The notes beneath the pieces were generated by a model. It did not search any database and was not told the DNA's origin. It saw nothing but the letters and a program-made list of their open reading frames with translations. A stretch of DNA of 64,000 nucleotides. Source: Leifsonia sp052114085 (GTDB lineage Bacteria > Actinomycetota > Actinomycetes > Actinomycetales > Microbacteriaceae). Of this stretch, positions 15,821-25,694 are shown piece after piece. The stretch lies in assembly GCF_052114085.1 (NCBI RefSeq), contig NZ_JBFREB010000001.1:1488001-1552000 (forward strand), given 5' to 3'. The translations under genes and the position numbers were made by a program. Numbering within the stretch: the stretch's first letter is position 1; the number at the start of each line of letters is the position of its first letter.

Positions 15821-15893
15821 TGCCCCCGGCAGGAATCGAACCTGCGACCAAGAGATTAGAAGGCTCCTGCTCTATCCGCTGAGCTACGGGGGC
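15821..15893 (-). tRNA. tRNA-Arg (anticodon TCT)
   Basis: On the minus strand the acceptor stem is GCCCCCG/CGGGGGC, the D-arm is GCTC/GAGC and the anticodon loop CTTCTAA gives TCT. The T-arm is GCAGG-TTCGATT-CCTGC. The discriminator is A and CCA is not encoded. It decodes AGA and AGG, rare codons in this GC-rich genome. Confidence 0.95.
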
Positions 15894-15924
15894 GTGCACT
15901 CCACGATACCGGAGGGGCGCCGGC

Positions 15925-17328
15925 TCAGAGGGTCGCGCCCGCCTTGCCCGCGCGGTTGACGATCGCGATGACCGGGCGGCGTCCGCGCAGGCCGAAGCGC
16001 AGCCGGAGCCGTGATTGGCGCGCGATCAGTATCGCGACGACCGCGGCCGCTGCGGCCGGGACGAGGCCCGAGATCGCCATGGCGATGTGCGGGCCGACCT
16101 GCTCCACGATCCACCCCATCATCGGGCCGCCGAGCGCCTGTCCGCCGAGTAGCACCAGGATGTAGAGCGAGATCACCCGCCCGCGGATCTGCACGTTCGA
16201 CGACATCTGCACCAGCGAGTTCGCCGCCGTGATGAAGAGCAGGTTGCCGACTCCGACGCAGACGAGCAGCAGCCCGAACGCCACCTCGCCCGGGGCGAAG
16301 CCGGCGACGGCCTGCACGATCCCGAGGACGGCCGCGGTGCCGACCACCATCGACAACCGCACGCTGGTGCGGCGAGTGGATGCGAGAGCGCCCGCCAGCG
16401 CACCGGCCGCCACCAGCGCGTTGAAGAGCCCGTATCCCTGCGCGCCGACGTGGTACACGTTGTTGGCGTACGCGGCGAGGAAGACCGGCATGTTGAAGGC
16501 GAAGACCGCGATGACCGCGACCATCACGACCGTCCAGAAGATGACCGGCTTGCGGCGCACGTACCGCATCCCCTCGGCCAGCTGCCCCTTGCCGCGCGGG
16601 GCGGCGGGAGCGGCGTGCAGCTCCGACCGCTTCAGCGTCGCGACCGCGAAGACCACCGCCAGGCACGCCACAGCGTTGATCGCGAACGACCAGCCGCCTC
16701 CGACGGCCGTGATGAGCACGCCGCCGAGCGCCGGACCGATGAGGCCGCCGAGCTGGAAGATCGACGAGTTGAGGCTGATCGCGTTGCGCAGGTAGCGGGG
16801 GCCGACGAGCTCGTTGACGAAGACCTGACGGGTGGGGTTGTCGACCACCGTGACGAGTCCGAGCGCGAACGAGATCGCGTAGACATGCCAGACCTCGATC
16901 ACTCCGGTCAGGGTCAGCGCGGCGAGGATCGCTGCGAGGGCGGCCGCGCACGACTGGGTGATGACGAGCAGCCGCTGCTTGGAGTAGCGGTCGGCGATCA
17001 CGCCGCCCCACAGCCCGAAGACGAGCATCGGGGTGAACTGCATGAAAACGGTGATTCCGACGGCGGCGACGCTGCCGGAGAGCTGCAGCACCAACCAGTC
17101 CATCGCGATCCGCTGCATCCAAACCGCCGTGTTGGCGACCAGGTTGCTGGCAGCGAAGCGCCGGTAGTTGGGAACGCGGAGGGAGGCGAACGTCTCTCGC
17201 CACGGCGGCCGGGCGGAGAGGACCGGCATGGGTCCGGTGGGCGGGGCCGCTGTGGGGGAGTGCGCCACGTGTGTAATACCTCGATGCATCGCTGGTTCCG
17301 TATGAAGTGTCACCTCGACATTACGCAT
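15925..17328 (-). CDS. MFS transporter (MFS_3/EntS-like)
   Basis: The 467-residue protein has a 45-residue hydrophilic N-terminus, about twelve membrane helices, the GGVIADRYSKQRLL motif between helices 2 and 3, and TVVDNPTRQVFVNELVG typical of MFS_3 exporters. The longest start, ATG at 17328, is chosen because an AATAAT –10-like hexamer lies 8 nt upstream; starts at 17289 or 17229 are alternatives. It is divergent from a LysR-type regulator with 63 bp between the start codons, a usual sign that the regulator controls it. The substrate is not evident. Confidence 0.85.
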   Translation of the reverse strand: MRNVEVTLHTEPAMHRGITHVAHSPTAAPPTGPMPVLSARPPWRETFASLRVPNYRRFAASNLVANTAVWMQRIAMDWLVLQLSGSVAAVGITVFMQFTPMLVFGLWGGVIADRYSKQRLLVITQSCAAALAAILAALTLTGVIEVWHVYAISFALGLVTVVDNPTRQVFVNELVGPRYLRNAISLNSSIFQLGGLIGPALGGVLITAVGGGWSFAINAVACLAVVFAVATLKRSELHAAPAAPRGKGQLAEGMRYVRRKPVIFWTVVMVAVIAVFAFNMPVFLAAYANNVYHVGAQGYGLFNALVAAGALAGALASTRRTSVRLSMVVGTAAVLGIVQAVAGFAPGEVAFGLLLVCVGVGNLLFITAANSLVQMSSNVQIRGRVISLYILVLLGGQALGGPMMGWIVEQVGPHIAMAISGLVPAAAAAVVAILIARQSRLRLRFGLRGRRPVIAIVNRAGKAGATL

Positions 17329-17331
17329 TTC

Positions 17332-17360
17332 GGGCTATTATTGTTCCCGATCAGGGCTAT
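17332..17360. promoter_or_regulatory. candidate LysR operator in the divergent intergenic region
   Basis: Two GGGCTAT direct repeats begin exactly 22 bp apart (17332 and 17354), about two helical turns. Between them lies an interrupted TTAT…ATAA symmetry with a T-N11-A pattern. The region carries the presumed –10 elements of both divergent genes. Confidence 0.45.
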
Positions 17361-17391
17361 AACTCCCATTGCCTTTTCGAATGGACGCACG

Positions 17392-18246
17392 ATGTTCGAC
17401 CCGGTGCTGCTGCAGACCTTCCTCGCCGTCGCTGACACGCGCAGCTTCACCAAGGCGGCAGCCCGCCTCGGCGTCAGCCAGCCGACCGTCAGCCAGCACA
17501 TCCGCAAGCTCGAGCAGTCCGCGAAGCGGCAGTTGATCGCGCGGGACACGAGGGACGTGCGGCTCACCGACAACGGGGACGCGATGGCCGGTTTCGCCCG
17601 CACCATCCTCGCCGCCCTCGCGGAGGCCGACAGCTACTTCAGCGGTTCGGCCATGCGCGGCCGGCTCCGGTTCGGCGCGGCGGACGACCTGGCGATCACA
17701 ACGCTCCCGCGCGTCCTCCGTCACTTCCGCCAGCAGAACCCGCAGATCAACCTCGAGCTGACCGTCGACCAGTCGGCCCCGCTGCACCGCAAGCTCAAGG
17801 CAGGTCACCTCGACCTCATCTTCATCAAGCAGACTCCGGGAACGACCGAGGGCACGGTCGTCGCGACCGACGAGCTGGTGTGGATGGGCCAGGAGAAGAC
17901 CGTGCTCGACCCGGATGGTCCGGTCCCCCTGATCTCCTATCAGGGCCCGAGTCTCAGCCGTCAGGTCGCGATCGACGCGCTGGAGGCGGCCGGGCGCACC
18001 TGGCGGATCACCTGCAACACCCGCGAGGTGAACGGTGTGCTCGCGGCGGTGCGGGCGGGCATCGGTGTCGCGGTATTCCCGCGGTCGCTCATCCCGACGG
18101 ACCTGATCAAGGTCACCAACTGGTTCGGCCTTCCCGAGCTCGGTCACGTCGACTTCACCCTGCTGTCGAATCCGTCCGCCGCGCGCGAGCCTGTGGAGGC
18201 ACTGACGACCGCGATCCTCGCTCGCGCGGTCAGCCGGGTGGCCTGA
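17392..18246 (+). CDS. LysR-family transcriptional regulator
   Basis: The 284-residue protein has the N-terminal LysR helix-turn-helix (FTKAAARLGVSQPTVSQHIRKLE, about residues 19-41 in all, recognition helix at the end) and a full periplasmic-binding-protein-like effector domain (residues 90-284). The latter includes GRLRFGAADD and the GVLAAVRAGIGVAVFPRSL hinge region. LysR proteins usually activate a divergent target in the presence of a small molecule and repress themselves. The adjacent MFS gene is the obvious target. The ATG at 17392 gives the standard N-terminus MFDPVLLQTFLAV. Confidence 0.93.
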   Translation: MFDPVLLQTFLAVADTRSFTKAAARLGVSQPTVSQHIRKLEQSAKRQLIARDTRDVRLTDNGDAMAGFARTILAALAEADSYFSGSAMRGRLRFGAADDLAITTLPRVLRHFRQQNPQINLELTVDQSAPLHRKLKAGHLDLIFIKQTPGTTEGTVVATDELVWMGQEKTVLDPDGPVPLISYQGPSLSRQVAIDALEAAGRTWRITCNTREVNGVLAAVRAGIGVAVFPRSLIPTDLIKVTNWFGLPELGHVDFTLLSNPSAAREPVEALTTAILARAVSRVA

Positions 18247-18258
18247 GGTCCGAAGCCG

Positions 18259-19476
18259 TCAGCCTTCGACCACCACCGGGTCCGGATCGGCCGGTCGCAC
18301 TCCGCCGTCCGACGACCGTCGTCGCAGCAGCAGGGCGACTAGCGGGAAGATCAGGACCGACAGCATCCCGGCCCCGACGAGAGCCGTGGCCGTCCCCACC
18401 GGGAGGTCGTGCTCCCGAACACCGATCGCGGTGACCGCGACGATGATCGGCAGCCCGGTCGCCGCGAACAGGGTCAGGGATGCCCGGTCGCGCAACGTCG
18501 AACCGGGCGGCGCCGACACCGACCCGGGCAGGCCGCGCACGACGATCAGCAGCACGAGGAAGATCGGCAGCAGAAGGAGGGCTCGGGGGTCGCCGAGCAG
18601 CGCCTTCAGGTCGAACCCGATTCCCGTGTTGATGAAGAAGATCGGCACGAGGACGCCGAACGCCACGGCCTCCAGCTTGCTCTCGATCTGGTGCGCGTCT
18701 GCTGGTTCTGCACCGGCCAGCAGGATGCGGCACAGCACGCCAGCGGCGAAGGCGCCCAGCAGCATGTCCAGGCCCAGGGCGATGCTCAGTCCGACCAGGG
18801 CGGCGATGATGAGCACCACGAACCGCACGGCGAACTGACCGCTCGTATGCAGTGTGGCGCGGACCAGCCGGTGGAAGCCCCGGTGGCCGCCGCGCGAGGC
18901 GAACCAGATCGCACCGCCGGCGACCAGCGCGAATCCGATCAGCACGAGTGCGGCGGCCAGCGGTTTGCGCCCGCTGAGGAACAGCGAGATCGCCAGCAGC
19001 GGGCCGAACTCACCGACGGCGCCGACCGCCGTCACCGCGCGCCCGAACGGGGTGCGGAGCTCGCCGGCGTCCCGCAGCACGGGCATCAGGGTGCCCAGAG
19101 CGGTGGAGGTGAGGGCGATGCCGATGTAGACGCCGCGGATGACGTCGCCCGCGATGAGGGCCGCGAGCACGATGCCGACGACGAGCGAGACGACCCAGGT
19201 GAGCGACGCTCGGCGGAGTCGTCGCGCGCCGATCGCGGCGAAGTCGATCTCGTTGCCGGCCATGAAGAACAGGAACGCCAGACCGAAGTTCGCGAGCGCA
19301 TCCAGCCCGTCCGTCTTCGGCACCCACCCCAGCACGCTCGGGCCGATGACCAGACCCAGCACGATCTCGAAGACCACGAGCGGTATCTTCACGAACCGCC
19401 CGACTGCGGTCGTCAGCAGTGCGGCGGCGACGGCCAGCAGAGGGACGAGCACGATGCTCGAAACGGTGGGGTCCAT
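18259..19476 (-). CDS. CPA2-type cation:proton antiporter
   Basis: This 405-residue protein has about twelve hydrophobic helices and the CPA2 signatures: VFEIVLGLVIGPSVLGW near residue 35, AFLFFMAGNEIDF near 70, and GEFGPLLAISL in mid-sequence. It lacks a C-terminal TrkA-N/RCK domain, unlike KefB/C, so it is a bare membrane domain. It should exchange Na+ or K+ for protons. The start has TATCAT exactly 6 nt upstream. It is convergent with lysR with only 12 nt between the stop codons. Confidence 0.9.
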   Translation of the reverse strand: MDPTVSSIVLVPLLAVAAALLTTAVGRFVKIPLVVFEIVLGLVIGPSVLGWVPKTDGLDALANFGLAFLFFMAGNEIDFAAIGARRLRRASLTWVVSLVVGIVLAALIAGDVIRGVYIGIALTSTALGTLMPVLRDAGELRTPFGRAVTAVGAVGEFGPLLAISLFLSGRKPLAAALVLIGFALVAGGAIWFASRGGHRGFHRLVRATLHTSGQFAVRFVVLIIAALVGLSIALGLDMLLGAFAAGVLCRILLAGAEPADAHQIESKLEAVAFGVLVPIFFINTGIGFDLKALLGDPRALLLLPIFLVLLIVVRGLPGSVSAPPGSTLRDRASLTLFAATGLPIIVAVTAIGVREHDLPVGTATALVGAGMLSVLIFPLVALLLRRRSSDGGVRPADPDPVVVEG

Positions 19477-19482
19477 GGGCGC

Positions 19483-19488
19483 ATGATA
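19483..19488 (-). promoter_or_regulatory. -10 element TATCAT of the antiporter gene
   Basis: On the minus strand TATCAT ends 6 nt before the ATG at 19476; a leaderless start. Confidence 0.5.
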
Positions 19489-19541
19489 GCGATCGTGATA
19501 GGCCCGACGGCAGACCGTTCACACGGACGAAATCCGCCGGT

Positions 19542-19547
19542 TATAGT
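19542..19547 (+). promoter_or_regulatory. -10 element TATAGT of nadE
   Basis: TATAGT ends 8 nt before the nadE ATG, so the mRNA would have no leader or one of 1-2 nt. Confidence 0.55.
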
Positions 19548-19555
19548 CTGACCTC

Positions 19556-20395
19556 ATGCGTGAACTTCAGGCGAAAATCATCGAGGATCTGCACGTCCGG
19601 CCGGAGGTGGACCCTGCCGCCGAGGTGGAGCGTCGCGTCGGCTTCCTCGTCGACTACCTCCGCACCACCGGCGCCAAAGGATTCGTGCTCGGGATCAGCG
19701 GCGGCCAGGATTCGACGCTGGCGGGTCGTCTCGCGCAGCTGGCGGTGGAACGGCTCGCGGCGGAGGGTACCGAAGCCGAGTTCGTGGCGGTGCGACTGCC
19801 GTACGCGGTCCAGCGCGACGAGGAGGACGCCCAGCTGGCGCTGTCATTCATCCGCCCGAAGAGCTCGGTCGTATTCAACATCCAGCGCGGCACCGACGGC
19901 GTCGAGGACGAGTACGCCGACGCGCTCGGAGAGCTGATGTCCGACTTCGTCAAGGGCAACGTGAAGGCGCGCATCCGAATGGTGGCCCAGTACGGGATCG
20001 CGGGCCAGCGGGGCCTGCTCGTGATCGGCACGGATCACGCCGCGGAAGCGGTGACGGGATTCTTCACCAAGTACGGCGACGGCGGGACGGACATCCTCCC
20101 GCTCAGCGGTCTGACCAAGCGGCAGGGGAAGCAACTGCTGCGATTCCTGGAGGCGCCGGCGCGGCTGTACGAAAAGGCTCCGACGGCCGACCTGCTCGAC
20201 CACAACCCCGGTCAGACCGACGAAGACAACCTGGGACTCAGTTACAACGACATCGACGACTTCCTCGAGGGCAAGGACGTGCCCGACGAGGTCGCCGAGG
20301 CGCTGGAGGGGCGCTACCGGGCGACCGAGCACAAGCGGCAGCCGCCGGCGAGCATGTTCGACGGGTGGTGGAGCGAGGGCTCCTACAGCCTCTGA
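19556..20395 (+). CDS. nadE: NH3-dependent NAD+ synthetase
   Basis: NadE makes NAD+ from deamido-NAD+, ATP and ammonia, the last step of NAD biosynthesis. The 279-residue protein has the ATP-pyrophosphatase P-loop LGISGGQDST (SGGQDS at 48-53) and the later GTDHAAEAVTGFFTKYGDGG and PLSGLTKRQ motifs. No glutaminase domain is fused, so it is the ammonia-using form. A strong hairpin follows the gene. Confidence 0.96.
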   Translation: MRELQAKIIEDLHVRPEVDPAAEVERRVGFLVDYLRTTGAKGFVLGISGGQDSTLAGRLAQLAVERLAAEGTEAEFVAVRLPYAVQRDEEDAQLALSFIRPKSSVVFNIQRGTDGVEDEYADALGELMSDFVKGNVKARIRMVAQYGIAGQRGLLVIGTDHAAEAVTGFFTKYGDGGTDILPLSGLTKRQGKQLLRFLEAPARLYEKAPTADLLDHNPGQTDEDNLGLSYNDIDDFLEGKDVPDEVAEALEGRYRATEHKRQPPASMFDGWWSEGSYSL

Positions 20396-20412
20396 GCCCG
20401 GAGACGGGACGA

Positions 20413-20445
20413 CGAAGGGCGCCGGCGGAATGCCGGCGCCCTTCG
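20413..20445. terminator. terminator hairpin after nadE
   Basis: CGAAGGGCGCCGGC (20413-20426) pairs perfectly with GCCGGCGCCCTTCG (20432-20445) over a GGAAT loop, followed by TTT. It lies between convergent genes and can serve both. Confidence 0.85.
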
Positions 20446-20475
20446 TTTCGGTGGACTGCTTGTGGGTGCCTCGGA

Positions 20476-21186
20476 TCAGACGGGCTGGCCGAGCCGTGCC
20501 GTCGGGGAGGTGTCGGCGCTGGCGTGCGCCTCCGCGGTCTCCGCGGTGTAAGGGGCGGTCGCCGCGACAGCCGCGGGCTGCTCCGGCTGGCGCTGCTCCG
20601 CAGTCGCCTGCGTGGGGGGCGTGTACTGCTCGTGGTGCTGCTGCGCGACCCAGGCGTCCTGCTGGGCGATCAGCGAGCGCTCCCCGTCGGTGTTCTCGAA
20701 GCGCCACCGCTCCAGGTCGCTCTGGAAGATCTTGCGAGCGCGGCGCGGGTTGTTCTGCCAGTCGATCAGGCGGTCGCGGAACTCGGCGATCGCAGGGTCG
20801 AGCTGGTACCCGAACGTCGCTGACGCTCGCTTCATCTCGGCGAGCTGGTGTCCGGCCCAGGTCGCGGCGAGCCCGGAGTTCTTGATCGGCAGGAGTCGGA
20901 TCATGATGTCCGCCTGGCCGACGGCGCGATCGGAGAGCACCTGCTCGGCCGGGGTCAGCGAGTTCCAGACGGAGGCCTCGGTGGCCGCGTCGACGAGCGC
21001 GGCGATCGCGGACGCCTTCTGCTGGCGGTCGGTGCGGGAGAGGAGGCCCTTGAGAGCGCCCCGGGCGATCCAGGCGGCGATGAGGCCGGAGAGGATCACG
21101 GCGACCGCGAGGACCGCCGCGTAGAAGATCACCGGGCGCGCTGCCGGCGATGTGAGCCAATCGACGAAGTCATTCCACCACTGCAT
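20476..21186 (-). CDS. hypothetical membrane-anchored protein, 236 aa
   Basis: The protein has one strong membrane helix near the N-terminus (about residues 16-40). A hydrophilic, largely helical cytoplasmic region of 140 residues follows, with conserved-looking WNSLTPAEQVLSDRA and RRARKIFQSDLERW segments, then a Gln/Ala/Pro-rich disordered tail. The ATG at 21186 has TACCAT 6 nt upstream. I do not recognise the family; similar single-pass proteins are common in Microbacteriaceae. Confidence 0.7.
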   Translation of the reverse strand: MQWWNDFVDWLTSPAARPVIFYAAVLAVAVILSGLIAAWIARGALKGLLSRTDRQQKASAIAALVDAATEASVWNSLTPAEQVLSDRAVGQADIMIRLLPIKNSGLAATWAGHQLAEMKRASATFGYQLDPAIAEFRDRLIDWQNNPRRARKIFQSDLERWRFENTDGERSLIAQQDAWVAQQHHEQYTPPTQATAEQRQPEQPAAVAATAPYTAETAEAHASADTSPTARLGQPV

Positions 21187-21192
21187 GCGGTG

Positions 21193-21198
21193 ATGGTA
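21193..21198 (-). promoter_or_regulatory. -10 element TACCAT of the membrane-anchored protein gene
   Basis: On the minus strand TACCAT ends 6 nt before the ATG at 21186. Confidence 0.5.
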
Positions 21199-21289
21199 AC
21201 CGCGGTTCGACGGCGGGCATGGGACCCTCGGCGTCGTGTCGTCAACTGGGCGTAGCAGAATGGATGCGAACGGATCGAAAGGGGACTTC

Positions 21290-21814
21290 ATGCAGACCTT
21301 CGTGGTCGCGGGCGGATGCTTCTGGTGCCTGGATGCGGTCTACCGCGTCCTGCGCGGCGTCCAGGATGTGGTGTCCGGTTACACGGGCGGCATCGACGTC
21401 GAACCGACCTACGAGGAGGTGTGCACCGGTCGCACCGGTCACGCGGAGGCGGTCGCCGTCACTTTCGACCCCGAGGTCATCCCCGCCAGCGTCATCCTCG
21501 ACGTGTTCTTCACCCTGCACGACCCGCGGCAGCTGAACCGTCAAGGCGGCGACATCGGTACGCAGTACCGCTCGGCGATGTTCTACGACGACGAGCGGCA
21601 GAGGGAGCTGTTCGAAGCGGCCCGTGACAGGGCTGCCGAGTACTGGGACGGCGGCATCGTCACCACCATCGAGCCGCTCGGTCCGTTCTACCGCGCGGAG
21701 GAGTACCACCAGGACTTCTTCGCCAAGAACCCCGGCCAGGGCTACTGCCTGGCCGTGGCGCTGCCGAAGGTGAACAAGATCCGGTCGTCGTACGCGGAGT
21801 ACGTCACCGCCTGA
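21290..21814 (+). CDS. msrA: peptide-methionine (S)-S-oxide reductase
   Basis: MsrA reduces the S-form of methionine sulfoxide in proteins using thioredoxin. The GCFWC site (catalytic C10) and the GGIDVEPTYEEVCTGRTGHAE-type core, which I cite only by its positions 34-54, are intact, as is the YHQDFFAKNPGQGYC region with a possible resolving cysteine near the end. The 174-residue length is normal. The ATG at 21290 has a GAAAGGGG ribosome-binding site. Repair of oxidised protein fits with the nearby Dps, Rieske and thioredoxin-like genes only loosely. Confidence 0.96.
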   Translation: MQTFVVAGGCFWCLDAVYRVLRGVQDVVSGYTGGIDVEPTYEEVCTGRTGHAEAVAVTFDPEVIPASVILDVFFTLHDPRQLNRQGGDIGTQYRSAMFYDDERQRELFEAARDRAAEYWDGGIVTTIEPLGPFYRAEEYHQDFFAKNPGQGYCLAVALPKVNKIRSSYAEYVTA

Positions 21815-21938
21815 ATCGTCCCCAGGCCAGCGACTCCGAGCGTTCTCCACCGAAACGACTCGGACGAGGGGATGCACTGCTCGCGGCGACGAGAGTGGTC
21901 TCGAGCCCGCCACCAGGCGGGCACCGAAAGGGGAGACC

Positions 21939-22376
21939 ATGTCCGACACCGTCGCCGTCCGCGGCTTCGTCGCCACCGAGCCGCGCCATCTCGTGACGGA
22001 GGGCGGCCTGCCGATCACGAGCTTCCGGCTCGTCACGACCCGCCGCCGCTATAACCGCCAAGCGTCCGCGTGGGAAGACGGCGGGAACAACTGGTACACG
22101 GTGAGCGCCTTCAGGCGACTTGCGTTGAGCGCAGCGGATTGCATCACCAAGGGCGACCCTGTCCTCGTCGCCGGCCGACTATGCCTTCGGGAGTGGGCCG
22201 GCGAGAAACAGGGCGTGACCGTCGAGATCGAGGCCGAATCCATCGGGCACGATCTCAGCTGGGGTCGCTCCCAGTTCACCAAAGCGGTCGCTGGGGAAGC
22301 GGTCGGCGCAGCGGTCGACGAGGCGTCCGCGGGGGTGACGGCGCCGTCCGACCGAATCCCAGCCGCGGCCCCCTAA
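21939..22376 (+). CDS. single-stranded DNA-binding protein paralogue
   Basis: The 145-residue protein has one OB-fold of the SSB type (VAVRGFVATEPRHLVTEGGLPITSFRLVTT at the start, WYTVSAFRRLA, GDPVLVAGRLCLREW). The C-terminal tail is short and ends in PAAAP. It lacks the acidic DDDIPF-like tip by which standard SSB recruits partners. The usual ssb lies with rpsF and rplI, which are not here, so this is a second SSB. The ribosome-binding site is GAAAGGGGAGA. The TAA stop is the beginning of the next gene's –10. Confidence 0.85.
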   Translation: MSDTVAVRGFVATEPRHLVTEGGLPITSFRLVTTRRRYNRQASAWEDGGNNWYTVSAFRRLALSAADCITKGDPVLVAGRLCLREWAGEKQGVTVEIEAESIGHDLSWGRSQFTKAVAGEAVGAAVDEASAGVTAPSDRIPAAAP

Positions 22377-22379
22377 GAT
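22374..22379 (+). promoter_or_regulatory. -10 element TAAGAT formed in part by the ssb stop codon
   Basis: TAAGAT ends 7 nt before the ATG at 22387. Its TAA is the stop codon of the SSB paralogue. Confidence 0.5.
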
Positions 22380-22386
22380 GAGGCAT

Positions 22387-22914
22387 ATGACGCCCCCTGT
22401 GGTCCGCCGGACCGGTCTGTTCGCCGCGCCCGCCGCTATCGTGGTGGCCGGCGTGGCGGTCGCGGTCGCGCTCGTCGGATGCACGGGTGGTCCGGCCGAG
22501 ACGGCGACACCGTCGGCGGTCGCCTCCGCGACGGCGGCTCCGGCGTCCACGGCGACTCCGACGGCATCGGCTCCGGCCGCGGTGGGCCTGGTGCCCGGCG
22601 GCACCGCGGAGCAGAACCTCCCCTACTTCGACCAGGTCAACAAGGCAACGCTCGCGGCCAACCCGAACGCACAGGGCCGCGACTTCATCGACGCGCTCGT
22701 GGCGGCCGGGTTCACCAAGACCGACATGCAGGTCACTGTCGATACGACGACCATCGGACTGAAGGCGAACTCCATCCAGTTCTCCGTGCGCATGGGCGAC
22801 ACCTGCCTGATCGGCCAGAACGGCGCCGACGCGGGTGGCTACTGGAGCGAGGTCACGCCCGTTCTTTCCACCGGGAACTGCCTCGTCGGGCAGACCCGGG
22901 CGATCGACTGGTAG
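22387..22914 (+). CDS. lipoprotein of unknown function, 175 aa
   Basis: A type II signal peptide is visible: VVRRTG, a 20-residue hydrophobic core, and lipobox ALVGC with the lipidated Cys at residue 32. A Thr/Ala/Pro linker (35-65) leads to a globular domain of about 105 residues with two cysteines (MGDTCLIGQ and TGNCLVGQ) that could form a disulfide. It resembles small actinobacterial lipoproteins annotated as DUF6993, but that name is from memory of the type and not a firm match. The shorter start at 22387 is favoured by the –10 hexamer 7 nt upstream. Confidence 0.75.
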   Translation: MTPPVVRRTGLFAAPAAIVVAGVAVAVALVGCTGGPAETATPSAVASATAAPASTATPTASAPAAVGLVPGGTAEQNLPYFDQVNKATLAANPNAQGRDFIDALVAAGFTKTDMQVTVDTTTIGLKANSIQFSVRMGDTCLIGQNGADAGGYWSEVTPVLSTGNCLVGQTRAIDW

Positions 22915-22946
22915 CACTGCGGGCTGAGGCAGCCTCTCCAGCCGAA

Positions 22947-22952
22947 TAGACT
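22947..22952 (+). promoter_or_regulatory. -10 element TAGACT of ettA
   Basis: TAGACT ends 7 nt before the ettA ATG at 22960. Confidence 0.55.
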
Positions 22953-22959
22953 CTTTCTC

Positions 22960-24642
<1,683 letters not shown>

Positions 24643-24659
24643 GCCGGAGGCCGACCGCC

Positions 24660-25148
24660 ATGCGACTGCACGTTCCGATCAAGCTCCGCTGGAGCGACCT
24701 CGACGCGTACGGGCACGTCAACAACGCCGAGATGCTGCGCCTCCTCGAGGAGGCGCGCATCGAGGCGTTCTGGGCGACCGACGACAGCGGCCAGGGCACG
24801 GGCGAGGCTGTCGGCGGCTCGACGGCTGTGCTCGACGGACGGCCCGGCGCGGACACGCTTACGCTGATCGCCCGCCAGGAGATCGAGTACCTGGCGCCCA
24901 TCCCGTACCTCCGCCAGGCACTCGACGTGCAGCTGTGGCTCGGACGCCTCGGCGGCGCCAGCCTGGAGGTCTGCTACGAGGTCTGGTCGCCGGAAGGGAC
25001 CGAACCCCGCACGATGTTCACCCGCGCGGCCACCACGATCGTGCTGGTCGACGCGACGACCCAGCGGCCACGCCGGATCAACGATCGCGAGCGGGACGCC
25101 TGGACGCCGTACCTCGACGAGCCCGTCGCCTTCGCCAAGCGGGGCTGA
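24660..25148 (+). CDS. acyl-CoA thioesterase (4HBT hotdog fold)
   Basis: This 162-residue hotdog-fold protein has the 4HBT motif RWSDLDAYGHVNNAEMLRL (about 10-28) with the active-site Asp and is probably a thioester hydrolase for acyl-CoA. The ATG follows an AGCCGGAGGCC ribosome-binding site, 17 nt after ettA, so it may be co-transcribed. The exact acyl substrate is not predictable. Confidence 0.88.
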   Translation: MRLHVPIKLRWSDLDAYGHVNNAEMLRLLEEARIEAFWATDDSGQGTGEAVGGSTAVLDGRPGADTLTLIARQEIEYLAPIPYLRQALDVQLWLGRLGGASLEVCYEVWSPEGTEPRTMFTRAATTIVLVDATTQRPRRINDRERDAWTPYLDEPVAFAKRG

Positions 25149-25172
25149 CCAGGCTCAGGGCGTCGGCGTCGG

Positions 25173-25688
25173 TCAGGGCGTCGGTGCGGGCGTCGTGGGC
25201 AACGGTGTCGGACTGAAGGAGTTCTCCCAGATCGCCCGCGACCCGGCTTCGCCGATCAGGACGACCTCCACGATGGTGCCGACGGCGAGCACGAGCGCTC
25301 CGACGATCAGCACGATCCAGACCACCCGGCGCACGACGGGTGACGGTCTCCGCGGCGAGTCCGGGCGGTCGACGAAGAAGAACCACGCCCACTGCGCGAC
25401 GCTGAACACGAACAGCGCGATCACCCACGGCAGAAGCGTGTGTCCGAGGGCCGCGTGCTGCACGATCAAGGGCGTGGACGGCACCCGCGCCTGCAGCCAC
25501 TCGCCGGCGGACGTGACGATCGGCACCAGGATGAGATCGGCCAGCGCGAGAAGCGGCACCACGACGCCGAGGCGCCGCCGCGCCGCCGGCCAGAGCGGCA
25601 CCATGAGCGCAGCGATCGCCGTCAGCGGCACCAACACGACCACGAAGTGGACGAGCAGCACGTGCAGTGGCAGTCCGTTGACCTCCAT
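25173..25688 (-). CDS. DUF2231-type four-helix membrane protein
   Basis: The 171-residue protein begins MEVNGLPLHVLLVHFVVV, the usual start of DUF2231 proteins with the HxxxVHF-like histidines, and has four hydrophobic helices. It ends in a Thr/Pro-rich tail. It starts 6 nt downstream of the Rieske gene and is probably its partner. Haem- or quinone-linked membrane function is a reasonable guess for such pairs, but it is not shown. Confidence 0.8.
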   Translation of the reverse strand: MEVNGLPLHVLLVHFVVVLVPLTAIAALMVPLWPAARRRLGVVVPLLALADLILVPIVTSAGEWLQARVPSTPLIVQHAALGHTLLPWVIALFVFSVAQWAWFFFVDRPDSPRRPSPVVRRVVWIVLIVGALVLAVGTIVEVVLIGEAGSRAIWENSFSPTPLPTTPAPTP

Positions 25689-25694
25689 GACGCC

